A program made the position numbers and the translations under genes. 8,895 nt of DNA from assembly GCA_038204465.1 (NCBI GenBank), contig JBBRCX010000148.1, positions 1 through 8,895 of the forward strand, read 5' to 3'. The notes under the pieces were generated by a model. The model was not told the origin of the DNA and ran no database searches. It saw only the letters and a list, made by a program, of their open reading frames with translations. Shown in pieces: positions 1 to 6,432 of this stretch (position 1 is its first letter; each line of letters begins with the position of its first letter). The stretch is from JBBRCX01 sp038204465. GTDB lineage: Bacteria > Planctomycetota > Phycisphaerae > Tepidisphaerales > Tepidisphaeraceae.

Positions 1-1
1 C

Positions 2-664
2 GGGTTGCGCAAGCGGTTCCCGGGCGACGGCGTGGTGGGCGAAGAAAACGAGACGGGGTCGGCGATTACGTTCGAATGTCCGGACGCGCAGGGGCGGGTG
101 TGGGTGATCGATCCGATCGACGGCACGAACAATTTCATCGCCGGTCTGGGGGCGTTCGCGGTGTGCATCGGCTTGCTGGAGAAGGGAGAGCCGCTGCTGG
201 GCGTGGTCTACGACGTGACGCGTGACCAGATGTATTCCGCGGCGCGCGGGGAGGGAGCGTGGCTCGGGACGCGGCGCTTGCGGGCGCTTGCGACGCCGCT
301 TGGCGACAGCAGCATGTTGATGCTGACGAGCAACCTGCTGGACAAGAGCGGGGCGTGTCCGGGGTGGGCGTCGCGCTGGGTGGGGCAGACGAACTGGAAG
401 ATCCGGATGCTGGGATCGGCCGCGATGGAAGCGGCGCAGGTGGCGGCGGGGGTCGCCCATGGCGCGGTGACGATCAATGGAAAGCTGTGGGACGTCGCGG
501 CGCCGGCGGTGCTGGTGATCGAGGCGGGGGGCGTGATCAGCGACTTCCGAGGCAAACCGATTTTTCCGTTCGACCTGTCGAACTACGCCGGGGCGAAGGT
601 TCCGTTTCTCGCCGCGGGCCCGGCCGCGCACGCGGGGCTGCTGCGGGAGTTGGGGAGGCGTTAG
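2..664 (+). CDS. Inositol monophosphatase family protein, 5'-truncated by the window edge
   Basis: The reading frame is open from the left edge and ends at TAG 662-664, so the true start lies outside the window. The TTG at 5 is only the first start-like codon in view. Counting from that TTG as residue 1, the Mg-dependent phosphatase signatures are clear: GEE at 12-14, the metal-binding DPIDGT at 36-41 within W33-F44, and the C-terminal LWDVAAP with W162/D163 followed by EAGG at 173-176. The family hydrolyses phosphomonoesters such as inositol-1-phosphate, and related members act on fructose-1,6-bisphosphate, 3'-phosphoadenosine 5'-phosphate or histidinol phosphate. The visible 220 residues lack only the N-terminal helices of a protein usually about 260-280 aa long. 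The substrate cannot be told from the sequence. A 148-nt gap separates it from nuoG, so it is probably not part of the nuo unit. Confidence 0.9.
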   Translation, partial: GLRKRFPGDGVVGEENETGSAITFECPDAQGRVWVIDPIDGTNNFIAGLGAFAVCIGLLEKGEPLLGVVYDVTRDQMYSAARGEGAWLGTRRLRALATPLGDSSMLMLTSNLLDKSGACPGWASRWVGQTNWKIRMLGSAAMEAAQVAAGVAHGAVTINGKLWDVAAPAVLVIEAGGVISDFRGKPIFPFDLSNYAGAKVPFLAAGPAAHAGLLRELGRR

Positions 665-795
665 AAGCCCACGCGATTCCGGTTGCGGGCTGGTCGAAGA
701 TTTGACCGCCGGGAGATCTAAAAAGCGAAATATTTCGAGCGGTTAGCCGAGAAGAACGAGGCGAAAAGCGGCTAGTGAAATTTGCCACGATTGGT

Positions 796-801
796 TATAC
801 C
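796..801 (+). promoter_or_regulatory. Weak -10-like hexamer just upstream of nuoG
   Basis: TATACC lies 11 nt before the nuoG ATG in an AT-richer patch of the 148-nt gap after the phosphatase gene. It matches 4 of 6 bases of TATAAT. No convincing -35 is seen 16-18 nt upstream. If used, transcription would start within a few bases of the ATG and give an almost leaderless message, which would fit the lack of a Shine-Dalgarno sequence before nuoG. An alternative -35-like TTGACC at 702-707 has no clear -10 partner. The rest of the gap holds only weak stems, such as TAGCCG 744-749 with CGGCTA 769-774. Confidence 0.2.
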
Positions 802-812
802 ATCCCGCGCTT

Positions 813-2414
813 ATGCCCAAGATCACGATCGACGGAAAGACGATTGAGGCCAAGGGTGGGCAGATGGTCCTTCAGGCCTGTCTCGACGCGGGCCTGCCGA
901 TTCCGCATTACTGCTATCACCCAGGCCTGTCGATCCCCGCGTCGTGCCGCATCTGCCTGGTGGAAGTGGAAGGGCTGCCGAAGCTGGTCCCGTCGTGCCA
1001 GACGCCGATCCGCGATGGCATGGTCGTCTACTCGAAGAGCTCGAAAGCGATCGCGAATCAGAAGCAAGTGATGGAGTACCTGCTGATCAATCACCCGCTG
1101 GATTGTCCGGTGTGCGATCAGGCGGGCGAGTGCTACCTGCAGGACTATTCCTACCAGTATGGGCGGAGCCAGTCGCGCTTCGAAGAGGACAAGGTCAAGA
1201 ACCCGAAGAAGGACGTGGGCGAGAACATCATGCTCTACGCCGACCGGTGCATCATGTGCACCCGGTGCGTGCGCTTCACCCGGGAGGTGTCCGGCACCAG
1301 CGAACTGTACGTGGACGGGCGCGGGCACACGCAGGAGATCGACATCTTCCCGGGGCAGCCGTGCAACAACAAACTCGCGGGCAACGTGGTTGATCTGTGC
1401 CCCGTGGGCGCGCTGCTGGACAAGGATTTCCTGTTCAAGCAGCGGGTGTGGCTGCTGAAGCGCGCTCCATCGATCAGCCCTGTCGACAGCGGCGGGGAGA
1501 ATATCTACCTGGAATACAACGAAGGAATCATCTACCGGATCAAGCCGCGGTACAACGCGGAGGTGAACACCTGGTGGATCAGCGATGACACGCGCTACGC
1601 TTACAAGGCGGTTCACGATGAGAAGCGGCTGACGACGCCGCGGCGAACGCAGTATGGGACGCAGATCGGGACCAGCTACGGCAAGGCGATCGAGGAAGCG
1701 GCGGCGGGATTGCGGGGGGTGGTGGCGAAGAATGGCGCCGGAAGCTTGTATGCGCTGTTGTCGCCGATGATGACGTGCGAGGAGGCGTGGCTGGCGGGCA
1801 GAGCGATCCGGGAGATCGACCCGCAGGCGCTGCTCATTTCCGGCCCGGCTCCGCGGAGCGGCGAGAACGAGATCTTCAAAAACCCGTCGACGGGGCAACG
1901 GACATTTACCATTCAGGCGGAGAAGGTGCCGAATGCGGCGGGCATCCGCCGGGTGCTGGGCATGCTGGGCGGGCCGGCCGCGAGCTTTGAGGAAGCGGCG
2001 GCGGGACAGCGGAGCGAGTTGAAGAAGCTCAAGGGCGGTTGGATTGTCGGCGGGTATCTGTCCAACTGGGTCCCGGTGGAGCAGCCTGAATTCCTGATGG
2101 GGGGGTATCGGGTCGTACAGGACATTCTTCCCAACGCTTTGACGGAATCGGCGGATGTGGTTCTTCCGTCGGCGGCGTGGGCGGAGAAGGACGGGTGCTG
2201 GGAGAATTATGCCGGGCGGATCCAGCCGTTTGCCGGCGCGGTTCCGCCGCCGGAAGGCGCGCGGCGCGAGGGGGACGTTTACAACACGCTGCTGGTCCGG
2301 AGCGGGTTCTATCATGCGGACTCGATTCGGAAGGAGATGGGCGAGCCGTTTGCGGCGGCGAAGCTGCCCGGCGACGACGTGGAGGAGCCGGCCTTCGAAT
2401 TCGTCGAGCTTTAA
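813..2414 (+). CDS. nuoG: NADH-quinone oxidoreductase subunit G (NuoG-like), short form lacking cluster N7 ligands
   Basis: Peripheral-arm complex I subunit that relays electrons through Fe-S clusters. The N-terminal 2Fe-2S (N1b) ligands are C34, C45, C48 and C62. The His-Cys cluster N5 shows H94, C98, C101 and C107. N4 shows C146, C149, C152 and C196. The next domain normally holds N7 as SICPxCxxGCN, but here it reads S-I-S222-P-V-D225-S-G-G-E229-N. The fourth ligand position in the WxCDxGR stretch is S257 (WWISDDTR). All four N7 cysteines are therefore absent, although the fold around them is recognisable. Residues from about 266 to 533 are a shortened molybdopterin-oxidoreductase-like domain with ADVVLP (447-452) and EKDGCWENYAGR. 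The protein is 533 aa, whereas E. coli NuoG is about 900 and Thermus Nqo3 about 780. The start is ATG 813 because the beta-strand MPKITIDG is where homologues begin. No Shine-Dalgarno is visible. The next gene starts 10 nt downstream. Confidence 0.95.
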   Translation: MPKITIDGKTIEAKGGQMVLQACLDAGLPIPHYCYHPGLSIPASCRICLVEVEGLPKLVPSCQTPIRDGMVVYSKSSKAIANQKQVMEYLLINHPLDCPVCDQAGECYLQDYSYQYGRSQSRFEEDKVKNPKKDVGENIMLYADRCIMCTRCVRFTREVSGTSELYVDGRGHTQEIDIFPGQPCNNKLAGNVVDLCPVGALLDKDFLFKQRVWLLKRAPSISPVDSGGENIYLEYNEGIIYRIKPRYNAEVNTWWISDDTRYAYKAVHDEKRLTTPRRTQYGTQIGTSYGKAIEEAAAGLRGVVAKNGAGSLYALLSPMMTCEEAWLAGRAIREIDPQALLISGPAPRSGENEIFKNPSTGQRTFTIQAEKVPNAAGIRRVLGMLGGPAASFEEAAAGQRSELKKLKGGWIVGGYLSNWVPVEQPEFLMGGYRVVQDILPNALTESADVVLPSAAWAEKDGCWENYAGRIQPFAGAVPPPEGARREGDVYNTLLVRSGFYHADSIRKEMGEPFAAAKLPGDDVEEPAFEFVEL

Positions 2415-2424
2415 GCAGGAGAAG

Positions 2425-3000
2425 ATGGCGGCGCACCTGTATGTGATCCTGCTGTTGCCGCTGATGATGAGCTCCGCGTGCGCGTCGGGGAAGGCGGCGC
2501 CCGCGAGCAAGGCCGGCGTGGGGGCGCCGGGGACCTTCGAGAGCCGGGAGCACGGCATACGATTTCGCTACCCGGCCGACTGGAAGCCGCGGCCGAGCAA
2601 GGACTATGTTCTGTTGGCCGAGCCGGGGAGCGGCGTCGAGCGGAGCAGCGGTGAGGTGGATGGCGGGCCAAGACTGACGCTGGACGTGCCCGATCTGCCG
2701 CCGCACTTGCCGTTCATGTTGACGCTGAAAGCGGTGAGGAATGGATACGTCGACGACCTTCGGAAGCGATTGAAGGAGATGCGCGTCGAGGACGAGCGCG
2801 AGTGGCAGGCGCCCGGCGCGAAGGCGACCCGGCTGCTGGTGTGCGGAAGGGGTGCGAAAGGCGAGCGGTCGGTCGCGGCGCTGCTGATGATCCACGACGA
2901 CGGGGTCTATATCGTCAGCGCTGAGTCGGCGAAAGTCTTGTTTCCCCGGGTCCGCGAGGCGTTCGACACAGTCGCCGGCTCGTTGGAGTGGCTGAAGTAG
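2425..3000 (+). CDS. Putative lipoprotein of unknown function inside the nuo cluster
   Basis: I do not recognise a named family. The 191-aa protein starts at ATG 2425, preceded by AGGAGA, a strong Shine-Dalgarno about 4 nt upstream. The frame is open further upstream, but that part overlaps nuoG in another frame and reads as a shadow. Residues 1-18 form a short hydrophobic signal peptide (VILLLPLMM), followed by SSAC with C19 as the likely lipidated cysteine. The -3 serine makes this a weak lipobox, so cleavage by ordinary signal peptidase is also possible. A low-complexity Ala/Gly/Lys linker to about residue 36 leads into a globular domain. Its opening, GIRFRYPADWK, resembles small PsbP/DcrB-like secreted proteins; this is a resemblance only. 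It would face the periplasm. With gaps of 10 nt to nuoG and 22 nt to nuoH it is almost certainly co-transcribed with them. A role as a complex I assembly factor or accessory subunit is possible but unproven. Confidence 0.75.
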   Translation: MAAHLYVILLLPLMMSSACASGKAAPASKAGVGAPGTFESREHGIRFRYPADWKPRPSKDYVLLAEPGSGVERSSGEVDGGPRLTLDVPDLPPHLPFMLTLKAVRNGYVDDLRKRLKEMRVEDEREWQAPGAKATRLLVCGRGAKGERSVAALLMIHDDGVYIVSAESAKVLFPRVREAFDTVAGSLEWLK

Positions 3001-3022
3001 CCGGCTGGAATCGAGCGAGTTT

Positions 3023-4585
3023 ATGTGGAACTGGATTGACGCGCACCCGTGGGTCTGGATCGCGATTATCGCGCACGTCGTCATCCTCGGGACGGTCGCA
3101 TACCTGATCCTGCTGGAGCGGAAGGTCGCGAGCTGGGTGCAGGACCGGATCGGGCCCAACCGGGTGGGGCTGGGCTTTGGCATCATTCCGGGGTTGAAGA
3201 ACTTCCACTTCTGGGGTCTGGGTCAGCCGCTGGCGGACGGGCTGAAGTTCATCTTCAAGGAAGACTACCGGCCGCGCGGAGTGGACAAGGTGCTGTTCAC
3301 GCTGGCGCCGGCGATCATGATCATCGTGATCATCATCAGCATCGCGGTGCTGCCGTGGGGCGGGGTGAAGCAGACGAGCATCCAGGTGCCGGTGGCGGAT
3401 GCCGCGCACCCGGTTGAAGTGGAGCGGGCGAAGGCGTGGCAGGTGCCGCTGGGCGCGGAGCTGGTGGATGAGAGCTTTGAGCCGGCGCCGGCGGCGGCTT
3501 CGGGCGAGGACGCTGTCGCGCAGCCGCGGACGATGGCGGTGCTGACGTATCGGTATCCGTTTCAGATCGCGAACCTGAACATCGGGGTGCTGTTCATTCT
3601 CGCGATCCTCTCGCTTTCGGTGTACGGCGTGGTGATCGGCGGGTGGGCGAGCAACAACAAGTATTCCTTTATCGGCGGGATGCGGGCGACGGCGAACATG
3701 ATCAGCTATGAGATTCCGCTGGGGCTGGCGGTGCTGTGCATCGTGGTGATGTTCGGCTCGCTGGACCTGGCGCAGATCGTGGACAAGCAGGCGTATTACT
3801 GGAAGGTCGGGGGCATCGACCTGATTCCGGCGTGGAACGTCTTCAGTCAGCCGCTGGCGTTCCTCATGTTCTTGATCTGCATTCACGCCGAGGCCAACCG
3901 CGCGCCGTTTGACCTCGCGGAGGCGGAGCAGGAGCTGGTTGGCGGCTACCACACCGAGTATAGCTCGATGCGTTTCGCGCTGTTTTTCCTGGCGGAGTAC
4001 GCCGGGATGATCACGATGAGCGCGGTGTGCGTCGCGCTCTTCTTCGGCGGGTGGCATCTGCCGTGGATCGATAAGCTCTGGCCGGCGCTGGCCGGGAACG
4101 TCGACGCGATGCACCCGGAGATTACGACGTCGCTCCTTGCGTGCGTGGTGCGCGCGATCGTGTTTTTCGCGAAAACGCTGGTGATCATCTTCGTGTTCAT
4201 GTGGGTGCGCTGGAGCCTGCCGCGCTTCCGCTTCGATCAGCTGATGATGCTGGCGTGGCGCGGGCTGATCCCCATCTCGCTGGCGATGATGATGATGACG
4301 GCGTTCGTGGTTTACTACTGGGGCGGGCGCGGCCGCGATGAGCTGCGCGTGAGTGGGACGATGGCGCTGGTGCTGCTGGCGGCGAACGCGGGATTGCTGG
4401 TTCTGACGGTCGTCGCGGCGGCGGTGCTGCCGGCCCCGCCGGAGACGAACCGTCGGGTCCGGGTTTCGAACAGCCGCTTTGCGCGAACGCCGGTGCCGGG
4501 AGGCGTGCATACCGTGCCGGCGCTGTCGACGGCGGCGGTGTCGGGGTTGGCGGTTGCGCCGGTTCCGAGGCAGGCGGGGATGTAG
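3023..4585 (+). CDS. nuoH: NADH-quinone oxidoreductase subunit H (NuoH), with a hydrophilic insertion and C-terminal tail
   Basis: Membrane subunit that forms much of the quinone-binding cavity and links it to the proton pumps. Nine membrane helices can be traced: about 10-31, 90-112, 182-206, then helices around 235-260 and 270-290, two long ones after the second signature, ISLAMMMMTAFVVYYWG, and a last one just before residue 467. Family signatures are present: ERK at 32-34, RIGPNRVG (42-49), QPLADGLK..FKED (68-81), PFDLAEAEQELVGGYHTEY (295-313) and WVRWSLPRFRFDQLM. At 520 aa it is much longer than E. coli NuoH (325 aa). The excess includes a polar insertion at about 116-172 between helices 2 and 3, predicted periplasmic, and a Pro/Val/Ala-rich tail from about 470 onward, predicted cytoplasmic. 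The loop carrying QPLADGLK also has a few extra residues (GIIPGLKNFHFWG). The start is ATG 3023, 22 nt after the lipoprotein gene, with only a weak ribosome site. Confidence 0.95.
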   Translation: MWNWIDAHPWVWIAIIAHVVILGTVAYLILLERKVASWVQDRIGPNRVGLGFGIIPGLKNFHFWGLGQPLADGLKFIFKEDYRPRGVDKVLFTLAPAIMIIVIIISIAVLPWGGVKQTSIQVPVADAAHPVEVERAKAWQVPLGAELVDESFEPAPAAASGEDAVAQPRTMAVLTYRYPFQIANLNIGVLFILAILSLSVYGVVIGGWASNNKYSFIGGMRATANMISYEIPLGLAVLCIVVMFGSLDLAQIVDKQAYYWKVGGIDLIPAWNVFSQPLAFLMFLICIHAEANRAPFDLAEAEQELVGGYHTEYSSMRFALFFLAEYAGMITMSAVCVALFFGGWHLPWIDKLWPALAGNVDAMHPEITTSLLACVVRAIVFFAKTLVIIFVFMWVRWSLPRFRFDQLMMLAWRGLIPISLAMMMMTAFVVYYWGGRGRDELRVSGTMALVLLAANAGLLVLTVVAAAVLPAPPETNRRVRVSNSRFARTPVPGGVHTVPALSTAAVSGLAVAPVPRQAGM

Positions 4586-4711
4586 GTTTGGTGAGGCGGT
4601 TTTTGCACGGCGCGGCGCCAGAACCGTCCGAGATTATGCCGGACAATTCGGGCGGGGCGCCGGTTCACGTTGGGTCCTGACGAGAAGGGCCGGATGTGGG
4701 TAGTGGTGTTT

Positions 4712-4732
4712 GCACGGGCGAGACGCCCGTGC
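4712..4732. repeat. Perfect GC-rich palindrome, likely dispersed intergenic repeat
   Basis: GCACGGGCG (4712-4720), a 3-nt AGA loop and CGCCCGTGC (4724-4732) make a perfect 9-bp hairpin. It lies in the 161-nt nuoH-nuoI gap and ends 14 nt before the nuoI ATG. Read through in frame it would encode TGETPVLR. From memory, that peptide and the related HGRDARV recur as spurious N-termini in over-extended gene calls from Planctomycetota and Verrucomicrobiota, which suggests a family of dispersed palindromes. No T-tract follows, so it is not an obvious intrinsic terminator. A second, weaker structure in the same gap pairs GAACCG 4621-4626 with CGGTTC 4661-4666. Confidence 0.65.
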
Positions 4733-4746
4733 TACGTCGGATCGAA

Positions 4747-5283
4747 ATGATGAAAGACTCGGATGTGATGATGATGGAGGAGCCGCGGCTTTCGCTGGCG
4801 GATTCCTTTTACATTCCGCAGGTGCTGGTCGGGCTGGGCACGACGATGAAGCACATGCTGCGGACGCTGGGGGGTAGCGACCGCGTGATCCAGTACCCCG
4901 AGGAGCGGCGCGAGGATCTGCCCGTCGAGCAGGGCGGAATGCTGCAGCAGACGTATCGCGGGGTGCACCGGCTGAACAAGGACGAAGAGGGGCGCGTCAA
5001 GTGCGTGGCATGTTTCATGTGCTCGACGGCGTGTCCGGCGCGCTGCATTCATATTGAAGCGGACGCATCGCCGTGGCCGGATCGCGAGAAATATCCGGCC
5101 AAGTTCGACATCGATGAGCTGCGCTGCATCTACTGCGGCATGTGCGAAGAGGCGTGCCCGGTGGATGCGATCGAATTGACCAGCGTGTACGACATCGTCG
5201 GGCTCACGCGGCAGGAGATGGTGTTCGACAAGTCCAAGCTGCTGCAGATCTACGATGAGACGGTGAAGAACGAGCCGATGTAG
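4747..5283 (+). CDS. nuoI: NADH-quinone oxidoreductase subunit I (NuoI), 2x[4Fe-4S] ferredoxin-type
   Basis: This subunit holds the two 4Fe-4S clusters (N6a and N6b) that pass electrons from the upstream chain to the terminal cluster in NuoB near the quinone site. Two classical CxxCxxCxxxCP motifs are present: C86, C89, C92, C96 (CVACFMCSTACP) and C127, C130, C133, C137 (CIYCGMCEEACP). The fourth cysteine of each motif ligates the partner cluster. Length is 178 aa, normal for the family. The frame is open back to a GTG at 4696, but that extension runs through the palindromic repeat, so ATG 4747 is preferred; ATG 4750 is equally possible. There is no strong Shine-Dalgarno, only GGA at 4739-4741. 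The protein is soluble and sits at the junction with NuoH, whose gene precedes it. Its stop is 6 nt from the stop of a convergent minus-strand gene, so this nuo block ends here. Confidence 0.95.
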   Translation: MMKDSDVMMMEEPRLSLADSFYIPQVLVGLGTTMKHMLRTLGGSDRVIQYPEERREDLPVEQGGMLQQTYRGVHRLNKDEEGRVKCVACFMCSTACPARCIHIEADASPWPDREKYPAKFDIDELRCIYCGMCEEACPVDAIELTSVYDIVGLTRQEMVFDKSKLLQIYDETVKNEPM

Positions 5284-5289
5284 GGCGAT

Positions 5290-5586
5290 CTACTCGTCGT
5301 CATAGTCGGTTTGGGAGTCGGGGCCGTCCTTGTCTCGAGGGTCGCCGGCGGGGTAGTCGGCGGTGTAGGTGAAAATGCTGCGGACGTAACGGACGCAGTC
5401 GACGTCTTTCAGGTCGTGGACCTTGGCCGAGTCGATGGAGCCTTCCACGACGCTCTGCTCGTCATCGACGCGGGTGACTTCGAGGCCGCACTTCTTGAGT
5501 TTCTCGACGGCTTGACTGGTCTGCTCGGTCGACAGGTCGTCGAGGACCACAATCACATCCGTGATTTCCGCATCTCGGTGATTCAT
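5290..5586 (-). CDS. Small acidic protein of the 'ketohydroxyglutarate aldolase-like' / I9-like type, function unknown
   Basis: A 98-aa protein whose sequence predicts a compact alpha/beta fold: strand DVIVVLDD, helix TEQTSQAVEKLKKCG, strand LEVTRVDDEQSVVEGSID, helix SAKVHDLKDV, strand VRYVRSIF, then an acidic disordered tail ending in TDYDDE. The GSIDSxKVxxL pattern matches, from memory, short bacterial proteins often labelled ketohydroxyglutarate aldolase. At this length it is not a true aldolase, and the fold recalls subtilisin-propeptide (I9) domains. The start is ATG at 5586 because GGAG lies 6 nt upstream on the minus strand. The longer frame starting at 5643 would run through a hairpin and has no such site. 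The gene is convergent with nuoI and lies 67 nt downstream of the hydrolase on the same strand. Its role is unknown. Confidence 0.7.
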   Translation of the reverse strand: MNHRDAEITDVIVVLDDLSTEQTSQAVEKLKKCGLEVTRVDDEQSVVEGSIDSAKVHDLKDVDCVRYVRSIFTYTADYPAGDPRDKDGPDSQTDYDDE

Positions 5587-5618
5587 CGTCAGCTCCGGCC
5601 GGCCCTCTGGTGTGATTG

Positions 5619-5647
5619 AAACCGGTCTGGCGCGAATTGCCAACCGG
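5619..5647 (-). terminator. Candidate intrinsic terminator or attenuator after the hydrolase gene
   Basis: Read on the minus strand, CCGGTTGGC (5647-5639) pairs with GCCAGACCGG (5631-5622) across a 7-nt loop. The stem is nine base pairs with one bulged base. It starts 6 nt after the hydrolase TGA and is followed by TTT and then C. The T-run is short, so termination may be partial, letting some transcripts reach the downstream small gene. Confidence 0.4.
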
Positions 5648-5653
5648 AAAGTT

Positions 5654-6349
5654 TCAGCGGGACTGGGATGGGGGAATTGTCCTGGGAAACAGGCCCATCC
5701 GCTGCATCAGGTAACGATTGACCTCGTCGGGGCGGGTGAGGCTGATGAGATGGCGGCCTTCGATGACGCGATCGGGCGATTGCCAGCGGAGAGGGAGGAT
5801 CTCATCGTCGCGGCCATGGATCTGAAAGACGGGGGCGGGCGGGTCGCGGGGGCTGCTCCACCGGACAATCTGCCCGGCGGCCCAGCGCGCCTGGGCGGGT
5901 GATGCATCGCGCATCATGGTGACGTAGAGCCTCGTCTGCTCGCGGTTTAAACCCTCGAAGAGTTTCAGCGCGGGGGGCGCCAGGGCGCGGACAATGGGGA
6001 AGAGCGAGAGGGGAAGGCGGCTGGCGGTGGCGCAGGTGAAATGAAAGAGCGCAGAGATCTCGCGATGGGAGCGGCACCCGCCGATCAGGAAGACGCCATC
6101 GGCGCTGAGGTGACGGGCCACTTCCATGGCGACGATGGCGCCGAAAGAGACGCCGCCGAGAAAAATTCGTCCGCCCGGGCGGATCGATCGGGCGATTCGG
6201 CCGGCGTAGGCGAACAGATCTTCGCGCGGCTCGGGCTCGGGCCACGGGGGGACCTCGAGACGGACGGGAAGCACGCGCTGGGGACCGAAGAGCCTGCCGT
6301 CGGCGGCCAGCCCGGGGAAGAGGATCAGACGGGTGGGGTCGGGGCTCAC
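5654..6349 (-). CDS. Alpha/beta-hydrolase fold protein, substrate unknown
   Basis: A 231-aa soluble enzyme with a complete catalytic triad. The nucleophile elbow is G66-V-S68-F-G70. The acid is D182 in HGRDD (178-182), with D181 as an alternative. The histidine is H200 in EGRHLISL. The N-terminal LILFPGLAADGRLF supplies the oxyanion-hole strand and loop, and residues about 95-160 form a helical cap. The sequence resembles BioH/MenH-type carboxylesterases and thioesterases, but nothing fixes the substrate. The start is GTG at 6349, the first start codon after an in-frame stop (6361-6359) and only a few residues before the first beta strand. No well-spaced ribosome site is visible. It is divergent from the PilZ-like gene and upstream of the small 98-aa gene on the same strand, which could be co-transcribed if the hairpin at 5619-5647 is leaky. 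Confidence 0.85.
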   Translation of the reverse strand: MSPDPTRLILFPGLAADGRLFGPQRVLPVRLEVPPWPEPEPREDLFAYAGRIARSIRPGGRIFLGGVSFGAIVAMEVARHLSADGVFLIGGCRSHREISALFHFTCATASRLPLSLFPIVRALAPPALKLFEGLNREQTRLYVTMMRDASPAQARWAAGQIVRWSSPRDPPAPVFQIHGRDDEILPLRWQSPDRVIEGRHLISLTRPDEVNRYLMQRMGLFPRTIPPSQSR

Positions 6350-6432
6350 TTCCGCAAGCTAACAGCGCGGTGCAGCTTGTCGCACTGAGCAATTCTCATG
6401 TTGTGAAACGTCCGATAAAGATGAGCGGTTTG

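Noticed and set aside
795..2558. 587-codon open frame antisense to nuoG
   Set aside because: Composition is dominated by Arg, Pro, His and Leu with no domain. It mirrors the codon bias of nuoG on the other strand.
3316..3346. Repetitive ATCATGATCATCGTGATC-type tract
   Set aside because: It encodes the Ile/Val/Met-rich second membrane helix of NuoH. The repetition follows from the amino-acid content.
4279..4303. ATGATGATGATG run
   Set aside because: Encodes the AMMMMTAF part of a NuoH membrane helix in frame; not an independent repeat array.
2915..4510. 531-codon open frame antisense to nuoH
   Set aside because: Very His/Arg/Asp-rich low-complexity translation, the shadow of a GC-rich membrane-protein gene.
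5281..5345. Shared bidirectional terminator between nuoI and the convergent small gene
   Set aside because: Only 6 nt separate the stop codons, and no stable hairpin with a T-run was found there.
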